This document shows positions 36,397 through 49,830 of a DNA stretch of 64,000 bases, piece by piece. This DNA is from Rhynochetos jubatus (Eukaryota; Chordata; Aves; Eurypygiformes; Rhynochetidae), in the NCBI GenBank assembly GCA_027574665.1, contig CM050650.1, positions 54,667,304 to 54,731,303 of the forward strand. Reading direction: 5' to 3'. The notes below the pieces were generated by a model. The model was not told where the DNA came from. It searched no databases and saw only the letters and a program-made list of their open reading frames with translations. The translations under genes were made by a program, and so were the position numbers. Position 1 is the first letter of the stretch; each line of letters begins with the position of its first letter.

Positions 36397-39300
36397 TGCC
36401 TAATTTTTTTTTAGTTTTGTAAAGCAGAGGAAGCAAACTGACTTGTATATTTGTCTTGTGGCTATGTCACACATGCTGATGTAGTGGTCAAATCAGTTTA
36501 CCAGTCCCAGCTACTTGTATACAACTCTACTGCTTTTTACTTCCATGTTACTTCTTTTTTCTGGTGGTAATCAAATAGGATGTGTGAATGCAATTGAAGT
36601 TGCTGTCAAAAGCTAGAGACAAAATGAAGAAGAGAAAATGTGCCTAGAAAGTACCTGGTGCTGCAAAATTTATTCTTGCCACTGTAGGTGTCTGCCATCA
36701 GTGTAAATATGGAATATTTCTGAAGTTTTGAAATTGCTATTTACAATTAATCTTACCTAGTTCTGATGGGATTTTATTTGCCTTTTTTTTTTCCCCTTGG
36801 AACTAATGACCAAATTCTGAGTTATTAGCTTACATTGCTTAAATATCTTTGTTTTCAAAAAAACCATGACATCTGTTTAAAGAAACTGACCTATTTGAAA
36901 ACAATTTCTAAAAAATCTACTTACTTCTAAAAATGAAGGCTTGAAACTACTTTTGGAGGTGCAGTTAACAGGCATTTTTGATAGTAAAAAATGTCTTCTC
37001 TCACTGCATTAGTATTTTAGTTGAACTCTTTCTTTTAAGTTTAAAAGAAAGACAAAGAATGTTGTAAATTTTAGTGTTTTCTGAATCATGGCCTCATACT
37101 GCTGGAGCTTACTCACTTTTTGCCTTATTTCTTCACTTTCCCAAGTAAGTCTTCATCAGTGTGTGAATGCAACTCAGCCACCCACTGTAAGGGGAGAACA
37201 AAGCTTCTCGAGCTAATCAATTTCCCTTGCATTCTGGGGGGGGAAAAAAAATTGTGGCCTTTTTTTTCCCCAAATATCTGGAAGACATTCTAGCATTTGC
37301 AGGGCTGCAGAAATGTTCTTGTTTAGAAACCTGAGGGTGTAGTGCAAGTAACAGCAAGGAAAATAACTGGTGGCAGACACACAGACTAGCCATGTTAGAG
37401 ACCTTTGTGTCCTTTGGGAAAAAAAACATCTGTCTCCTGAGCTCTGTGCTTGTCAGATTAATTTGCCTTCCTTCAGGCTTAACTGGGCTTTGAACTGGGT
37501 CCAGGTGGTGGCCCTGGGAGAGGTGGGGACTGGTTTTTGAGGAGTAATGCAGATATAAGCACACTTGTATAACCATGTACCAGATGCCTTGTTGAACGCT
37601 GAATCCATTGTTTGGGCTGCTAATAATCCAGTGTGTCAGGCAGAGCCTTGGTAGGATGTCGTTACCCATTTCCATTTCCCAGTGGCTGTGATGCGTGTAG
37701 TCTCTGCTGTCACTGCTGGGAAGGAATACTGCAGCTTTTCAGCCTTGAAATTAGGAAAAGTGCGTTGTGTCGTTTGGGAGAGACAGGAGTTCGTTGCCAA
37801 CCCAAACATAAAAATAACACTGTTCTTCTGTACCTAAAAAGCAAGAGCATATATAGCTCTATGTATGTTACTGCTGACTGACAGTGTCTGGTTTTGAGAG
37901 AAGGTGAAGCTGTTTAATGTTCTTTTACCTGGACCCGTTTAATTCATGCCTCCAAAACTCCAGCTGTCCTTCATATAGCTTTCACAGTCATCAGAACTGC
38001 TCTAACATGTTCCTTCGGGGAATTTTTCTGGTGCTGGTTTAGGCTTCAAACAAGCACAGAATGATCCTATATTGGAAAAAGGCTATGTATGCTATAACTT
38101 GCTTGCAAGATCTCCCTCTTTATGCTTGTCTTGAAGGTGTTTGTTTCCATATCAACAATGTACCACAATAGTGTGTGTTTTATAATGGTAAATCCTTGGA
38201 ATTTTAATAGCCTACTTCAAGTGTTTGCTGTTTCTTTTGTGCTCTGATGTGCCTTGGTCAATAGCTGCCACTTAGCATATTGTATTGATTATTTCTTCAC
38301 CTATGAAGCTGTACATACTGCTCAGCACTTAATCATTCTGAGGCTGGATTTTCTGTCCTTGGCACAAGGACAGTGTGTTTAAAAATACATGTAAACTCTT
38401 CTTCAAAAACCACATTTTAATGCCAGACTTGAGTGAAGTGATAATTGTTTTAACTTTTTCCGTTCTGGTTACCTCTTGCATATGAAAAGCTGAGTGCTTC
38501 CTGAAATTAGTCTGACTTTTTCAGCTCTGATCTTGTTAGCTGCTTCCTAATTAATTTAGTACTTTTATTTCTTACAGTTTTTATTTATGGTTACGGTTGG
38601 TTGGTATCTGCTCTAACAACTGTTCCCCCCTCCCTCAAAATTCCTCTCCGGTGCTCTCATCCTGTTTGCAACTGAAATTCAAGTTATGTCAAAATTATGC
38701 CACCTCTGCAGCACCGACGAAGATAAATAGGCAGGGATTCAAGAGAGATCAAGTAAATCGGATTAACCCATGTTATTGCTGTGTTTTCTTTGCTGAAGAC
38801 AGGCTGCCCAGCCCCAGTCTGGAGTTTCACATCTTCTCTTTTGCATAAAAGCCACATCTACCCTAGGAGATCGAGTTTGTTTCTAGGTAGGAAGCACCTG
38901 AAAGAAAGTGCTTTTTTAAAACTCTGGGAGTTGGTTCAAATATGTCAGACCAGGCCCATGTATGAGGTTGGCTTAAAAAAAAAATTTAAAAATTTAGATG
39001 GGAACTCACTGAAGATTCTCACTGTCGTGGTTTAACTCACCTTTCCGTTCAGAGCTTTTGTATCCAACCACTGGCTCTTTTTAACTAGAAATTGAGGAGC
39101 AGCTGGCAAATATGCATCAGGGCTGGGAACCCAGATCAAACAACAGGTATTGTGCAAGGATATGCTGACCTCCCACTTGTTTTCAAAGTTTCCTCTGCAC
39201 CTTGCTAGTTGCAAATGCTCAGAAATAATGAGGTAAGTAATGTAGGCACACTCAGGCTAGAGTCTTGAATGCGTGTTGGATTGGTCAACTGCTGCTTGAG

Positions 39301-42300
39301 ATGCTTTCTCAGGGGCCACTTGTAAGTCACTTGCTCTATTAATGGAGGGCTGTGAAACTTCCTTTCCCATCTCCAGCAATTTCAGGAACAGAAACCCTGG
39401 GCAGAGTGCTGGTCTTGTGATAAAAGCATTAAGGTCAGGGGCAATTGGGAAAACAACATTTGTAGATGCTGGAGCTGACCATGTTCCTGTTCTGCTACTA
39501 TGCCCTTCTTGGTGAATCCCACATAGCCCGTGGAGCTCCCCGCATGCTGGTAGGACTCCAGGTCTGCTTGAAACCCATGAGGTAGACAAGCTAGATAAAA
39601 TTAAAATGTGCAAGCATCAGTTGGATTTAGAGCTGATGTAGTATACTTTCTGTCCAGTTAAATGTAGGCTACTTGTTTCATTAACTAGAAAGCACCCTTC
39701 CTTTAAATTGGGTTAGTGACAGGGGGCTTGTGTATATCCCATCTGCGCTTTGCTGCAGTACATAGGGACCCTGGTGGAAGAAACGGTTCTGGGGTGGGTG
39801 CTAAAGACAAACAACTCATTATTTTGTATAAGTAATTGAAGACTGAGAGAAGCAAGCTAGATTTTAATTTGTGTTTAGATTGAAAGTGTGGTGCAGTTGA
39901 GCCTCCCTAACATCCCAACCAATTATACTTCCAAATTTTGCCCTTTGGGGACAGGAAAAGGCTGTCAGATGCTGGACTGTCTTCAAATCATGCAAGTCTT
40001 GGGTTTTTCCCCATTGTTAAAAGGGTCACTTAGTGAGAGCAAACAACTCGAATGGTAGTTGATGCTCAAAATTTGGCAGGAGGTTTCAGAACCGTGTAAT
40101 GACTTTTGGGAGATGGATCCACAGTTTTCTATGCTATGTGTTTGTCGGCTAGGGGGAGCAAACTAAAATGGCAAAGTTTCCATTATAACATTTTTCTGCA
40201 AATGACAGATTAGGTGTGTGGTTCAGTTACCCACACATCTTTCTCCCACACAATCTGGGACTGTTATACTGCTGAGGGTAATGCAGGGAAAGGTTCCCAG
40301 AGAGGGAACAGGCTGGGTGGAAGGGCAGGGGTCCCACCTGTTTGTCACATCTTGGGCAACTCGGAGCTGAGCAGAGCTAAGTGCCTGCAACTTACTTCCC
40401 TGGGAGTCCACAAAAGTCTTGAAGCCCCTTACTTAGGGATAGCAGATGAACTTTTATATTCAAAATAAATACCACAAAATATTTACGCCCTGTCTGTTTG
40501 CATTAATTAACTTTAAGTTCTCTTAGTCTGTTGTTCTGATTCTCCCTCAGCTTGTCACAGCCTGAGGTTTCTGTCCCATCCTAATTGCCTCTTACTGTCT
40601 GCTGTTTTGTTCTCTGTCTTCTGCTTTGCCCATCTTGGAGAACTGTTTTCCACAAGAGGTTATGAGGCACCACTTTGCATTAAGCCACTGCCATGACACA
40701 AGCTGGCTGTTGATTCCTACTTCTTGCACTATCCCTGCTTGGATCATGACAGTGCATTATCCATCACAACTCAGGGAAAATGGAGGGTTCCAGTGAGCAC
40801 AGCATGCCTGATTGTTCCTGTTGGGACTCAGGGGAAACCTACAGATCATCACACCCTTATGCAGGGGCTGCCTAAAGTGGTATCAGCAAGTCCCACAGCT
40901 GAACATGGGTAGCGCTCCCTCCTTGTATGCATCTCAGATGGGCATGTCACCGGTTCTTAGTCAACAGCAGTATCCAAAAGCGAGGAGCAGCACTTCCTCT
41001 CCTCTTCACGGAGCTCTTAACAGTCAAGGTACCAAAAGCTTTGTGTACTAGACGGTCTGCTGCCTATAGGAAAACAAACATGCAAACTCTCCTGCATCTA
41101 AAATTAGGTCACATTGTCAAAGCAGATTGTGGTGATCGTCTCTGAAGAAGGAAAGGAAAAGTCTTCATCTCAAGTCTCATTCCAAAGCTTTTCAGGACAG
41201 CAGTCTCCTAAACAAGATGCTACTAGTATCATATGGTCTATGAGTATTTTCTTTCCTTATTCCCTTATTTCTAGTTTCCTAAAAGAGTGGAGTCATATTT
41301 TTTAGTAGCTGACCTGTCAAAAACATCCAGGAGGAGACTTCAGGAAGCTGGCAGTAACTTGGAAAAATGAAGCAAATCTGCAGGGAGTCTCTTGGCTGAT
41401 TCAGTGGCTTTCTAATGTCTTTCCCTCCCAGCTGGACCTGCCTCCTGGCAGCAAAGCCCTGTCTAGGCTGAACACATCAGAGGCAGAAGCAGCACACTGA
41501 CCTCTTTAATTTCTGAGGATTAATGTGTTTTACTGTTTAAGGTGAACATGTCAATGAATGCTGAGGACCCTTGCTCAAGTTTCTCTCTCCTCCATCACCT
41601 CTGTTTCTTACTGGCTGGAGTCCCAAATAATGTAGTATTTTAAAATAACTTTGGAAAAAATAAGTTGTGAACTGTGTAGTATAAGATAACTTGTGAGGGG
41701 GAGCTATGACAGGTGTAACAAGTGGGAATCCTGCTGAGGGACTGTTGTTTGGGTATTTTTCAAAGGTTTAAATAGGATTCAGGTATTATTACTAATGGGA
41801 AAACCATGTTTATTCATCCAGAATGCTAGAGATGCACCACTTTTTGTGCTGCAGAGGAATACTCTATGGGCAAGTACAAAGTTTCTGTAGTCTAAATAGT
41901 CTAGCCTGAAGCTCGTTCAGCCTAACTGAAGACTTCTTGTAACACACACTGCTTATTCTGCTGCTAGCTCGTTAAGCCCAGTGGCTGAGGTTCATAATTA
42001 ACTACTGTTTTGAAAGGCCTTAATTTCTCAGTGTTCCAATGTGGGGCACTTTAAAGGAACCTTTATTTAAAAATATGGTTCTCTTCACAACGTTTCTCCC
42101 CTGGAGCACAGTGAATCTGAAGTTTCCCCAAACTCACTGGCCATTCTTGAAAACCATCTGAATATTGACAAGATGAATCAACACTGGTTTTAGGTAGTGC
42201 CTGTGACTGGTTAGTGCTATAGCGGCAAATAAAAAAAATAATAAAAAGCCAGGCTTTATGGTTACATAAACTGCCTTTTTCTAACAGGATAATGTTAACA

Positions 42301-44238
42301 TCTGATTTGTATAGCAGGCAGTAGGCTTTTCTGTCCTATAAAAATAATTGCTGGAACTAGGAAAAAAACCTCCCAAGCCACCTTCTGTTACCCTGACAGC
42401 TCTTAAAAATGTAGTAGGTAACATTATGTATTCATGTAGCACTGACCACTGCTTCCTCCCTTGTCCCTAACGTGTATGGAGCCCTTTCTGCAGTTCGAAG
42501 GGGGAGAGGTGTTTCTGTGTGTTTGCGTGCCTGTGTTCAGGGCATATGTGATTCCTCGCTTGCAGTGCGTGGCCTTCCTGTGGTGCGTGCGGCAGATCAA
42601 GGTCATTTTCAGCAAGCTGAGGAAGGGAATAAATCAATGAACCAAGCAAAGGCTGTCACTGGTAACTAGCTAAGGATAAAAAGAAGGGCTCAGGTATGCA
42701 GTGTTCACCGTCAGCAAACAGACCTTGAAATCCTCAAGCCAAATGGTGCATTTCTGAGCTCGGGGTGAGGCTCAGAGGAAGCCCGAGTTGTTATCAGATC
42801 TCAGGATGCTGTGGCCTGAGTGAAGGTCAGCTTCAAACAGTGTTCGCTGACAAGTGCAATGTTGAGTTGCTGTGTGAGCTGGCTTTAATGGACTTGAATG
42901 AAATAAGAAACGTTGGACCCTGAGTGTTATTGAAGGGTTTTGTGTATAAAGCCATTAACTCTTGGTTTTGTAGCCCCGCTGGTTTTGCCTGGCTGGGAGA
43001 TGGCAGGAAACCTCGGGGGAGCTCTTTCTGACCCAGCTGGTGGGGAAGAAGAAACCTGAGTGCCTGACTGCAAAGTTTCCAGCCCAGTGGGCAGCCTGAA
43101 AAGAGCTGGATGATTCAAATGCACTATTAAAACACTACAGCTGCTCTGGGAAGGAAGTAGTATGTGTGGGGTTTCTTGGGTACTCAATCCATTTTTAGTT
43201 TCATGCATTGGCCTCTTCTTCAACTGGCTGCTGTGTCTATGTAACACTGCCTCGGCACATCTCCTTTCAGAAGCTGGCAGCCTACGTTGGGCCAGAGCTA
43301 GATCCAGCTCAGTGCAAAGGCCAGATGAGATACTCCTGCCGTGGCCTAGAGCCAAGCCTCACACTGATCCTGCTGCACTTGCCCCTGTGGGGTGCACCCC
43401 TCTGCTTGCTCCCATGGCCCCCCATGAGGCTACACAGCATCAAACCATGAGAAATTCCAGGGATATCCCAAGCAATCCCAGGGATATCTGTGATGTACTT
43501 GGGTTTTGTTCTGGGTTTTGCATGTTTGGAAGGGAGGTTGTTGCCATGAAAATGAGCTTGGCTACAATGGAGGGAGAAATTCATTCAATAAGGGATCATC
43601 TCAGCTCTGGGAAGAGCAGAACAGTGATCTTGAATCCTTAGCACCTTCTGCGTGGCCTGGAGAAAGTCACATCAGCCCCCCTTGCAGGGCTGGTTGTGTC
43701 ACGGGGTTATTGCCAGGATAAAGGAAGCTGAGAGAGCAGCATGGTGACACGAGCCACTTGTCTGTCTTCTATCGAACGCAATACATGAGTTGCGTAACTC
43801 ACCCATGTAGCTTCCCCTTGGAGAAGTAAATTTTCTTAGGTTGCCTCAAAACTGTAGTGATATATTAAAGTGGAAGACTAAACCAACCCCTGAAGTCCAA
43901 TGTAGAGAGACAAGAAAGGTTATTTTTAACGGTGGGAAGTGCTGTACTTACAAGGCTAATGCTACCCACGGTATGTGCCTTGCATTTTGCTCAACAGAAG
44001 TAGAACCCTCTCAGATTACGGAGCTGAAAGGGGAATAGCAAGCTGGTGTGCTAATAATTCCCATGTTACTATTTTTAAAGTTCTGCCTGAGTTGTTTGTA
44101 GCGTTGTTACCCAGCAGTGCCTCCTGATGCCAGGTTACTTGAGGCAAAGTTGGTGTTTCCACTTAAGTCTGTATTAATTGTCTGGCTTTTTGTTTTCTCT
44201 CCCCCACCCCTTTTACTTCCATTATAGTCTTATGCTTT
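36397..44238. other. Intergenic DNA, no gene recognised
   Basis: About 7.8 kb. A search by eye for exons of IYD, the gene expected next to PPP1R14C, found none. Open frames such as 37217-37675 (-, 152 codons) and 43162-43641 (+, 159 codons) carry no domain I can name. At 43456-43488 the word CCAGGGATATC occurs twice about 20 bases apart. A modest rise in CpG occurs at 42470-42600. Confidence 0.5.
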
Positions 44239-44632
44239 CGTACGTGAAAGTAACAATGGTCTTGTAGCCAGGAACTTGACTTTGGTCTTTGTTGTCCGCT
44301 TCAAATCCTCAGCGTTGTATTTGCAGAGCGACCTTAGCTGTGCGTACACAAAATGGCTTCTGTGACTTCTTTTGGGTTTTTCGGCCTGATGGCTCAATGC
44401 TTTTGTGGTCCGCTTGGGTGTGCAAACACTGCTGGACACGTACAGGCAAGTTGACAGGTCAATTAATTATAGGCAGAAAGCTGCTTTCTACACGCCTGCC
44501 CTGGTCCCCGGCAGAAACTCCCGGGGAGGCACGATCTGCTGCTGTGGGGCTCGGAGAGGCCTCTGCACTGCTGGGGGAGCTGCCTGGGAAACCTGGCTCC
44601 CTTTGCAGGGATCAGCAACTGTGAGGATGCCG
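44239..44632. promoter_or_regulatory. CpG-enriched stretch, candidate regulatory element or unannotated exon
   Basis: Fifteen CpG dinucleotides lie between 44239 and 44631, spaced fairly evenly, including TTTCGTACGTGAAAG at the left edge. Most of the surrounding intergenic DNA has CpG-free runs of hundreds of bases. Overlapping + frames of 111 codons (44289-44624) and 81 codons (44405-44650) run through it, but I recognise no protein. It could be a distal element or the start of a non-coding transcript. Confidence 0.3.
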
Positions 44633-47279
44633 TGGAAGGAGAACTGCTGAAAGAGCAGATGGGACAATTACGAGCAATGAAAGCTGAAACATTCATAAGG
44701 ATTCCCTTCAAATACAGGAGATTTTCTGCAGGATTGGCGATGGTCAAGTGACAGATTGTCCTCTGTGGTCTCTCTCCCCTTCAATGCGCAGGGAGATGAC
44801 TGCATGTCGGATGCTGGTCAGGCTGTGGCACTGTGATAAAGCATCGTCAACCCGGAGGATGCACGGTTGCCTGTCTGCCACTGTGTTCCTGGGGTGTTAA
44901 CAGCCTTCCCAGGTGCGTGGGGCAAAGAAGGAAGGGGGAGAGCTGAAGGGAGAAGTGAGCAGCCAATTTTTGGAGTCCCAGGTGTGGGTCTGACTGATCT
45001 CCATGGGGGCAGAAGGGGTGAGGGAGAGGAGAGAGGGTGCGAATGGGCTTTACATGTCAAGCCAGCTTGTCATGGTCTCAGAAGCCCCTTGCTGTAGTCT
45101 CCCACGTGGCTGTGCACAGAGGTGTAATGTAAGGGTTATACCAACGCGCTATTTCAAGCTTCATTTTTATTCCAGGGGGGTTTAAATTATTAATGTGTGG
45201 CACAGCAACAACTGAACCTGCTGTTAGATGGTACCTCGTAAGACCTTTTCAAATATTTAGTATTTACTAACAGAATGAAACAAGCAAACATGAGTAGATA
45301 AAGGGTTGAGGATGCACTTAATTTTTAAACAGTTAAAAACAAATTAGGCAACACTTCAGAACACAAGCGCACAAAGGCTGTTTGCCTCGTGCTGAGCGAT
45401 CTGCCCAGCGATAGGAAGCCATCTGGCTGATCTGGTTTTCAGTGTGGGGCTGATGGAGTAGTTCAATGGACAGTGCTGTTAAAACAATGACCCTGTAGAC
45501 TCAGCTGCTTGGCAGCTCCTGGATTTATCTTTTTGGTCAGGCACCATGGGAACTAGGCACTTTCCTTCCTAGAGGTTCATCTGCAATGGGCAAATCTCGC
45601 TGTGGTATGTCCTTGTAGACCTGAGCTGGAGCCCTCGCTCTGCCAGCTTCCCTCTATTTTCCCTTCTGCGTAGGTGGATGTTGCCAAAGCGAATGGGTAG
45701 CAATCACACTTCCCCCAGGCAAAGAAAATAGAAAACGTTTTCCCAGCAGCTTTCTTGATTCCTTATTCCAGAGTCCTGTTTATCTTATCAATATTCATGG
45801 TGCTCTATGTATTTTCAAGGTATCTCACAGGCCAGTGGGAGTCTAAGTAGGTTCAGGAAAGCATCGTTTTCATTAGGGCTTGCAAAGCAGCTCAAACAAC
45901 TTGCCCCCCAAGATCATGTGGGAAGTACAGGGTGGGGGCTTTGCCTCCAAGTTTGCTGGATTTATTGTTCTCCCTGACTGCTGCCACAGGAGCTCGGCAT
46001 GGTGTCCCGCCCACTGTCACTAGTGGCATCCCGAAACAGCGAGGGGCAGATGTCTGTGCTGGCTTGCAGCAGCTGGGTGGGAGGAGCGGGTATGACTTAC
46101 TGACCTCAGTCCTGCAGGGAAGGCTGGTGTCTTTCGTAGCAGGTAAAATGCTGTTTTAGTGCCTTGCTGAGAAGGGAAAAAACCCACAAATACAATGCCC
46201 AGCTCAGGTCTGGATGCAGGAGCAGCTCTGCTTAGAGCATCTCCCATCTGTCCACTGAAGCCAAGGCAGCAGTAGCTCTCCCAGAGCCCCGAAAGGCTGG
46301 TGGCTTGCGGGTGCGCTGAGGACACGCCTGCACGTGGGGCTGGATTGCCAAGTGCAGGCTGCCCAGGACAGCTGCTGGCTGCAGGGGATGAGGGGTGAGC
46401 TGAGCACAGGGAGGGTGGGAGCGAAGGTGCCTGAGGGAAATGCTGCACTTGAGCCTGGTCTCTCCCTGTGGCAGGAGGGAAGGTAATGCCCAGCACAGAG
46501 TTGCAAGGGAATAAAATGGGTAGGATGGATGAGAGCTTGTGTCAAGGCAGAAGAGCTGTGTCTGAGAAGATAGGAACTGATAGTGAGAGAGAGAGAGAGA
46601 TGCAGAGGAGCAGCATGTGTGCGAGGGGAAATAGAGGGAGCTTGAGAGGTAGGGAACACCTTGAGGTCAAATGAGAATAAGTGGAACAGAGTACAAGCAC
46701 GTGATATTAGATATAACAAAAATCCAAATAGAAAACTCAGCAAGGGCCAGAGTGCATAAAATGAGGTGCGACTGGGGGGTGGAGATGAAAATCATGGAAA
46801 TGAAGTAAAAATGGCTAGGGCTGCAGAAATAATGGGATACAGTATAATAACATTAAACAGCAAGCGTGCACTCATTTACTAGGATGAATCAATACCGTAT
46901 TTGGGTAACACACTTCAGGATTGCTTAAAAGGATTACATGGGGCTGGACAGAACGTAGTGCTGGCGGTAACTTGTGACTATAAGTAATTATAGATGGGAA
47001 GGATGGAGTTACTAATTATTAAGATTTCTTGACTGTTCCTTATAAGTTCCTAGTTTCAGTTACTTATAACTCTAAGAAACTATGACTGGGCTGTAATTTT
47101 CCACACCAGCTGTGTGCCTCAGGCTGAATGTCTTTGAAAAACAGCGTTTTGAGACAACTGGGATGAGAATGGGAGCACGCAGGAGATGGAAGCGGGGACA
47201 GACAATAGGAGTATAAAAGTAGCACTGGTGTGCCTAAGGACAAAATCGGGAAGACAAAAGCCCAGCTGGAGCAAAGACT
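44633..47279. other. Intergenic DNA, partly GC-rich and purine-skewed
   Basis: No gene recognised. The part at 45.9-46.5 kb is GC-rich; 46.46-46.90 kb is strongly purine-biased on the + strand and contains a (GA)8 repeat at 46585-46600. The purine bias resembles decayed CR1 sense strand, and an old CR1 fragment follows directly, but no motif supports calling one here. The 179-codon antisense frame (46204-46743) is probably a by-product of this bias. Confidence 0.45.
46585..46600 (+). repeat. (GA)8 microsatellite
   Basis: Eight GA units inside a wider purine-rich stretch on the + strand. Confidence 0.9.
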
Positions 47280-47702
47280 TGAGACAGACATTGAGGGTAT
47301 CAAGGAAGAATCCTGCAGGTATGCTGGCTGCTAAAAGAAATTCAGGGTAAATATGAATCTGCTCACATGTGGGGGAGGCAGCCCACCAATCATTGACACA
47401 GAGAAGGCTGAGGTGCACAAGCACATGAAAAATAGTCCCAAAGGACCCAAATCCCCCTCGGTAGTGCCAGGCAGTGTATCAAGGAGCAGTGCCCACAGAT
47501 TACACCATGGGGTCTTTGGGTTGGACCTCAGGAAAAAGGAGAATGGTGCTGCCCGGGAAAAGGTACCCAAAGGGCCCTTGGAGCTTTTTGGGACTGAGGT
47601 AGACAAAGCTGTGACTGACCTGATGCAGCTTTGCTGATAGTCCTGCGGTGAGTGGGGGACGGGCTGCCTCCCAACCAGCATCTTTGTGGTACTGTGATTA
47701 CT
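47280..47702 (+). mobile_element. Old CR1 LINE fragment, internally deleted
   Basis: The CR1 linker motif appears as DTEKAEVHKHM near 47395, the counterpart of DMEKAEVLNDF in the young copy at 11 kb. Shortly after, 47598-47702 resembles a CR1 3' end: GACAAAGCTGTGACTGACCT, then a GGGGGACGGGCTG block, then CTCCCAACCAGCATC and TTTGTGGTACTGTGATTA. Almost all of the RT domain between the two is missing or unrecognisable. Divergence is much higher than in the young copies. Assignment of the two ends to one element is an inference. Confidence 0.55.
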
Positions 47703-48794
47703 GCAGTGAAAAACCAGAGCTGTGACCATGCCAGAAAAAGGTCTTTTTATTTAGGAAGCTTTAGTGCCTGTGTATTTTAGCTTTGAGAGGCAAAAGAGGT
47801 CAGGTTAAAGCCATGGGTAGAGGACGCCGAGCACTGTCCACCAAAGCAGCCATTACTCTGAAGCCTGTAATGACAACCCAAATTCTTCCCTTTTACTCTG
47901 CTGTCAGGAGGCATGTGGGAAAGCCTTGGGCAAAACGTCCCATCTTCCCGGGTGCCACAGATGATAACAGAAGCAACCCAGGTCTGGAGCTCAGTTGTGC
48001 ATCTCTTTCGAGTGGCAGCAGTCAGCTGATTTCTAAACTCTGGCAGGGCTTGCACATAATTTTCCCATTTGACATCTGAATGTTTCTGACATGCTCGGAG
48101 ATCTGATAGGGATGACAGCCATGAAAAACACAGAAGGAAGTGACTAATTATTTTTTCAGAGCAGGGATTAAATTGTGCCTCATGCAGAAAAACAAAGGGA
48201 AAAACAAAATATTGAATAATTGGTAAGTGAAACCCAACTATTCTGCGCAATAAAAAGGGAACAGTCCTGTAGAAAAAAGATGTGGTCACAGTAAATGAAA
48301 AACACTGGCAGTAGTGGTGTGTGCTTTCTCTCAGGTTTTGATCACCCGTGTAGTGCTTGGAGTCAGGTTTGAGTAGGAAAGATCTCTGCAGCAGTCCTTC
48401 ACACCAGCCTCTAGTTTGCCCTGAAAACAGGAGAAGAGTATCTTGCTCAAACAGCACTGGTGTACTTGTAGACCATCCTTTTAATTTGGCAGGCAGTTGG
48501 TATGTGAGGAACGGGTGTAGGCAAAAACAGGCAGCGTATCTGTGTGTCTCCTGTCTGCAGGGCAGAACGGTCACTGATGCAGGAATTCAGAGGTGGTTTT
48601 GAGTGTTAAGTGTGAGAGATGCTAGAGCCCAGCTGAACAAGCTGATGGCCTGAAGCCTAGATCAGAGTAGGGGGTGTTCACTTGCTGCATCCCAGAATAT
48701 CACTCTTGGCCATCCCACAGAAAGGAAAATCCTTATGTGTGTTTAAAGGCACGAAACAGGGTGGGATAAAATGTGTGACTCTTGCAATAGAGGA
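47703..48794. other. Stretch between two CR1 fossils, with a long antisense open frame
   Basis: The - strand is open for 265 codons (47777-48574), the longest frame in the window. The product is Cys-, His- and Ser-rich and shows no domain I recognise; there is no visible promoter, and no splice structure or poly(A) context that I can argue for. The + strand has a 98-codon frame (47783-48079). I do not call a gene. Confidence 0.4.
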
Positions 48795-49830
48795 AAATCG
48801 CCAAAGGAGCTGCTGGGGGTCTGTGCAGTTCAGCAGATTTATATGTGACCTGGAAAAGGGGGTCAGCTGTGAGCTGCCAAAATTTGCTGATGGCATGAAA
48901 TCGTTTAAGTTAGTAAGAAGCAGGACCAGCTGTGAAGACATGTAGAAGAACCTTGGAAGACTGGGTGGCAGAGAAAAAAAATGACACATGAAATTCAGTA
49001 TGGTTGAATGCTAAGGGATGCACATAAGAACACATCAATTATATCTCTGCGTATACAATAATGGCCCAGAGGGAGCAGGATGATGCAATTCAGGTGCTGG
49101 GGTTATATCAAATACCTGAAAACATTGGTAGCGGTCAGTACTCTCTGATGGTTAAAAAAAGCCAACATATCAAACATTAGGAGTTATTAACATTGTGCCA
49201 CTGTACACTTATTTTTTTTGTACCTTCTTGAATTTTCTGGGCAGTTCTGATCCTCTCACCTCAAACAGGTTATGGTAGTCCTGGAAGAGGCTCAAAAGAG
49301 GGCAGTGAGGATGATCCAAGGTGTGGCAAGCCTTTTGCACGGGAAGGAAGATGCAAGACTAGAGAGAAGAGGTGCGTAAGGGTGGGTAGGGTGGAAGTGT
49401 ACAAAACCACAGACAGGGTAGGTAGGGACAGAACTCAGCTAACATGAGAACTGAGGGGCATCAGATGGAAATAATCAATCCAGATTCCTGACAAACAAAC
49501 AAGCAGGGGGTTCTTTAAATAGCAAGTGGCTGACCTGAAGAGCCAAGTCCTTACCACAGGATGTTGTGGGTACCAAAATTTCAAGGAAACACTGAATGAT
49601 TAGTAGGAAGAGTCATTGGTTACTACAGAAAGATAAACCCTCATGCATATCTGATTCTGGGCAAGCCTGAGCTGGAACTAGGGAAAAGGTGTGACAGTCG
49701 TGGGGAGAAGAATCATACAAGCTTGTCTTATTCCTATTTTTCTATAGACATTTGCTTATGGTGACTTCTTGGGGTTCTTGGGCTAGGTGGCGTTAGGTCT
49801 GATGCAGTTGGTCTGATCTTATCTCCTGGA
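48795..49830 (+). mobile_element. Old CR1 LINE, RT palm to near the 3' end
   Basis: The palm region reads WGSVQFSRFICDLEKGVSC then ELPKFADGMKSF (family: G..LGPVLFN.FI.DLE.GVEC.LSKFADDTK). Next come DM.KNLGRLGG.EKK.HMKF and a GMHIRTHQ segment matching the CR1 thumb (KCKVMHIGTHN). Around 49268-49370 comes the VLEEAQKRAV-like segment, and 49440-49480 encodes the TRGHQMEI-like piece. The region ends with GGCTAGGTGG...GTTGGTCTGATCTTA, like ancient CR1 3' ends. Many stops and frame changes break it, and the palm has FADG for FADD. It is far older than the three young copies. Confidence 0.75.

Noticed and set aside
39023-39040. TGTCGTGGTTTAACTCAC, resembling the first bases of some avian retroviral LTRs
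   Set aside because: Only about 14 bases agree; no LTR body, polyadenylation region, tRNA primer site or internal retroviral text follows. No endogenous retrovirus was recognised anywhere in the window.
43162-43641. 159-codon + frame
   Set aside because: No known domain, no splice-site support, and overlapping open frames on both strands in a GC-richer patch.
46204-46743. 179-codon antisense frame with a hydrophobic start
   Set aside because: Low-complexity Ser/Pro/Leu composition opposite a purine-skewed + strand with a GA repeat; best explained by composition.
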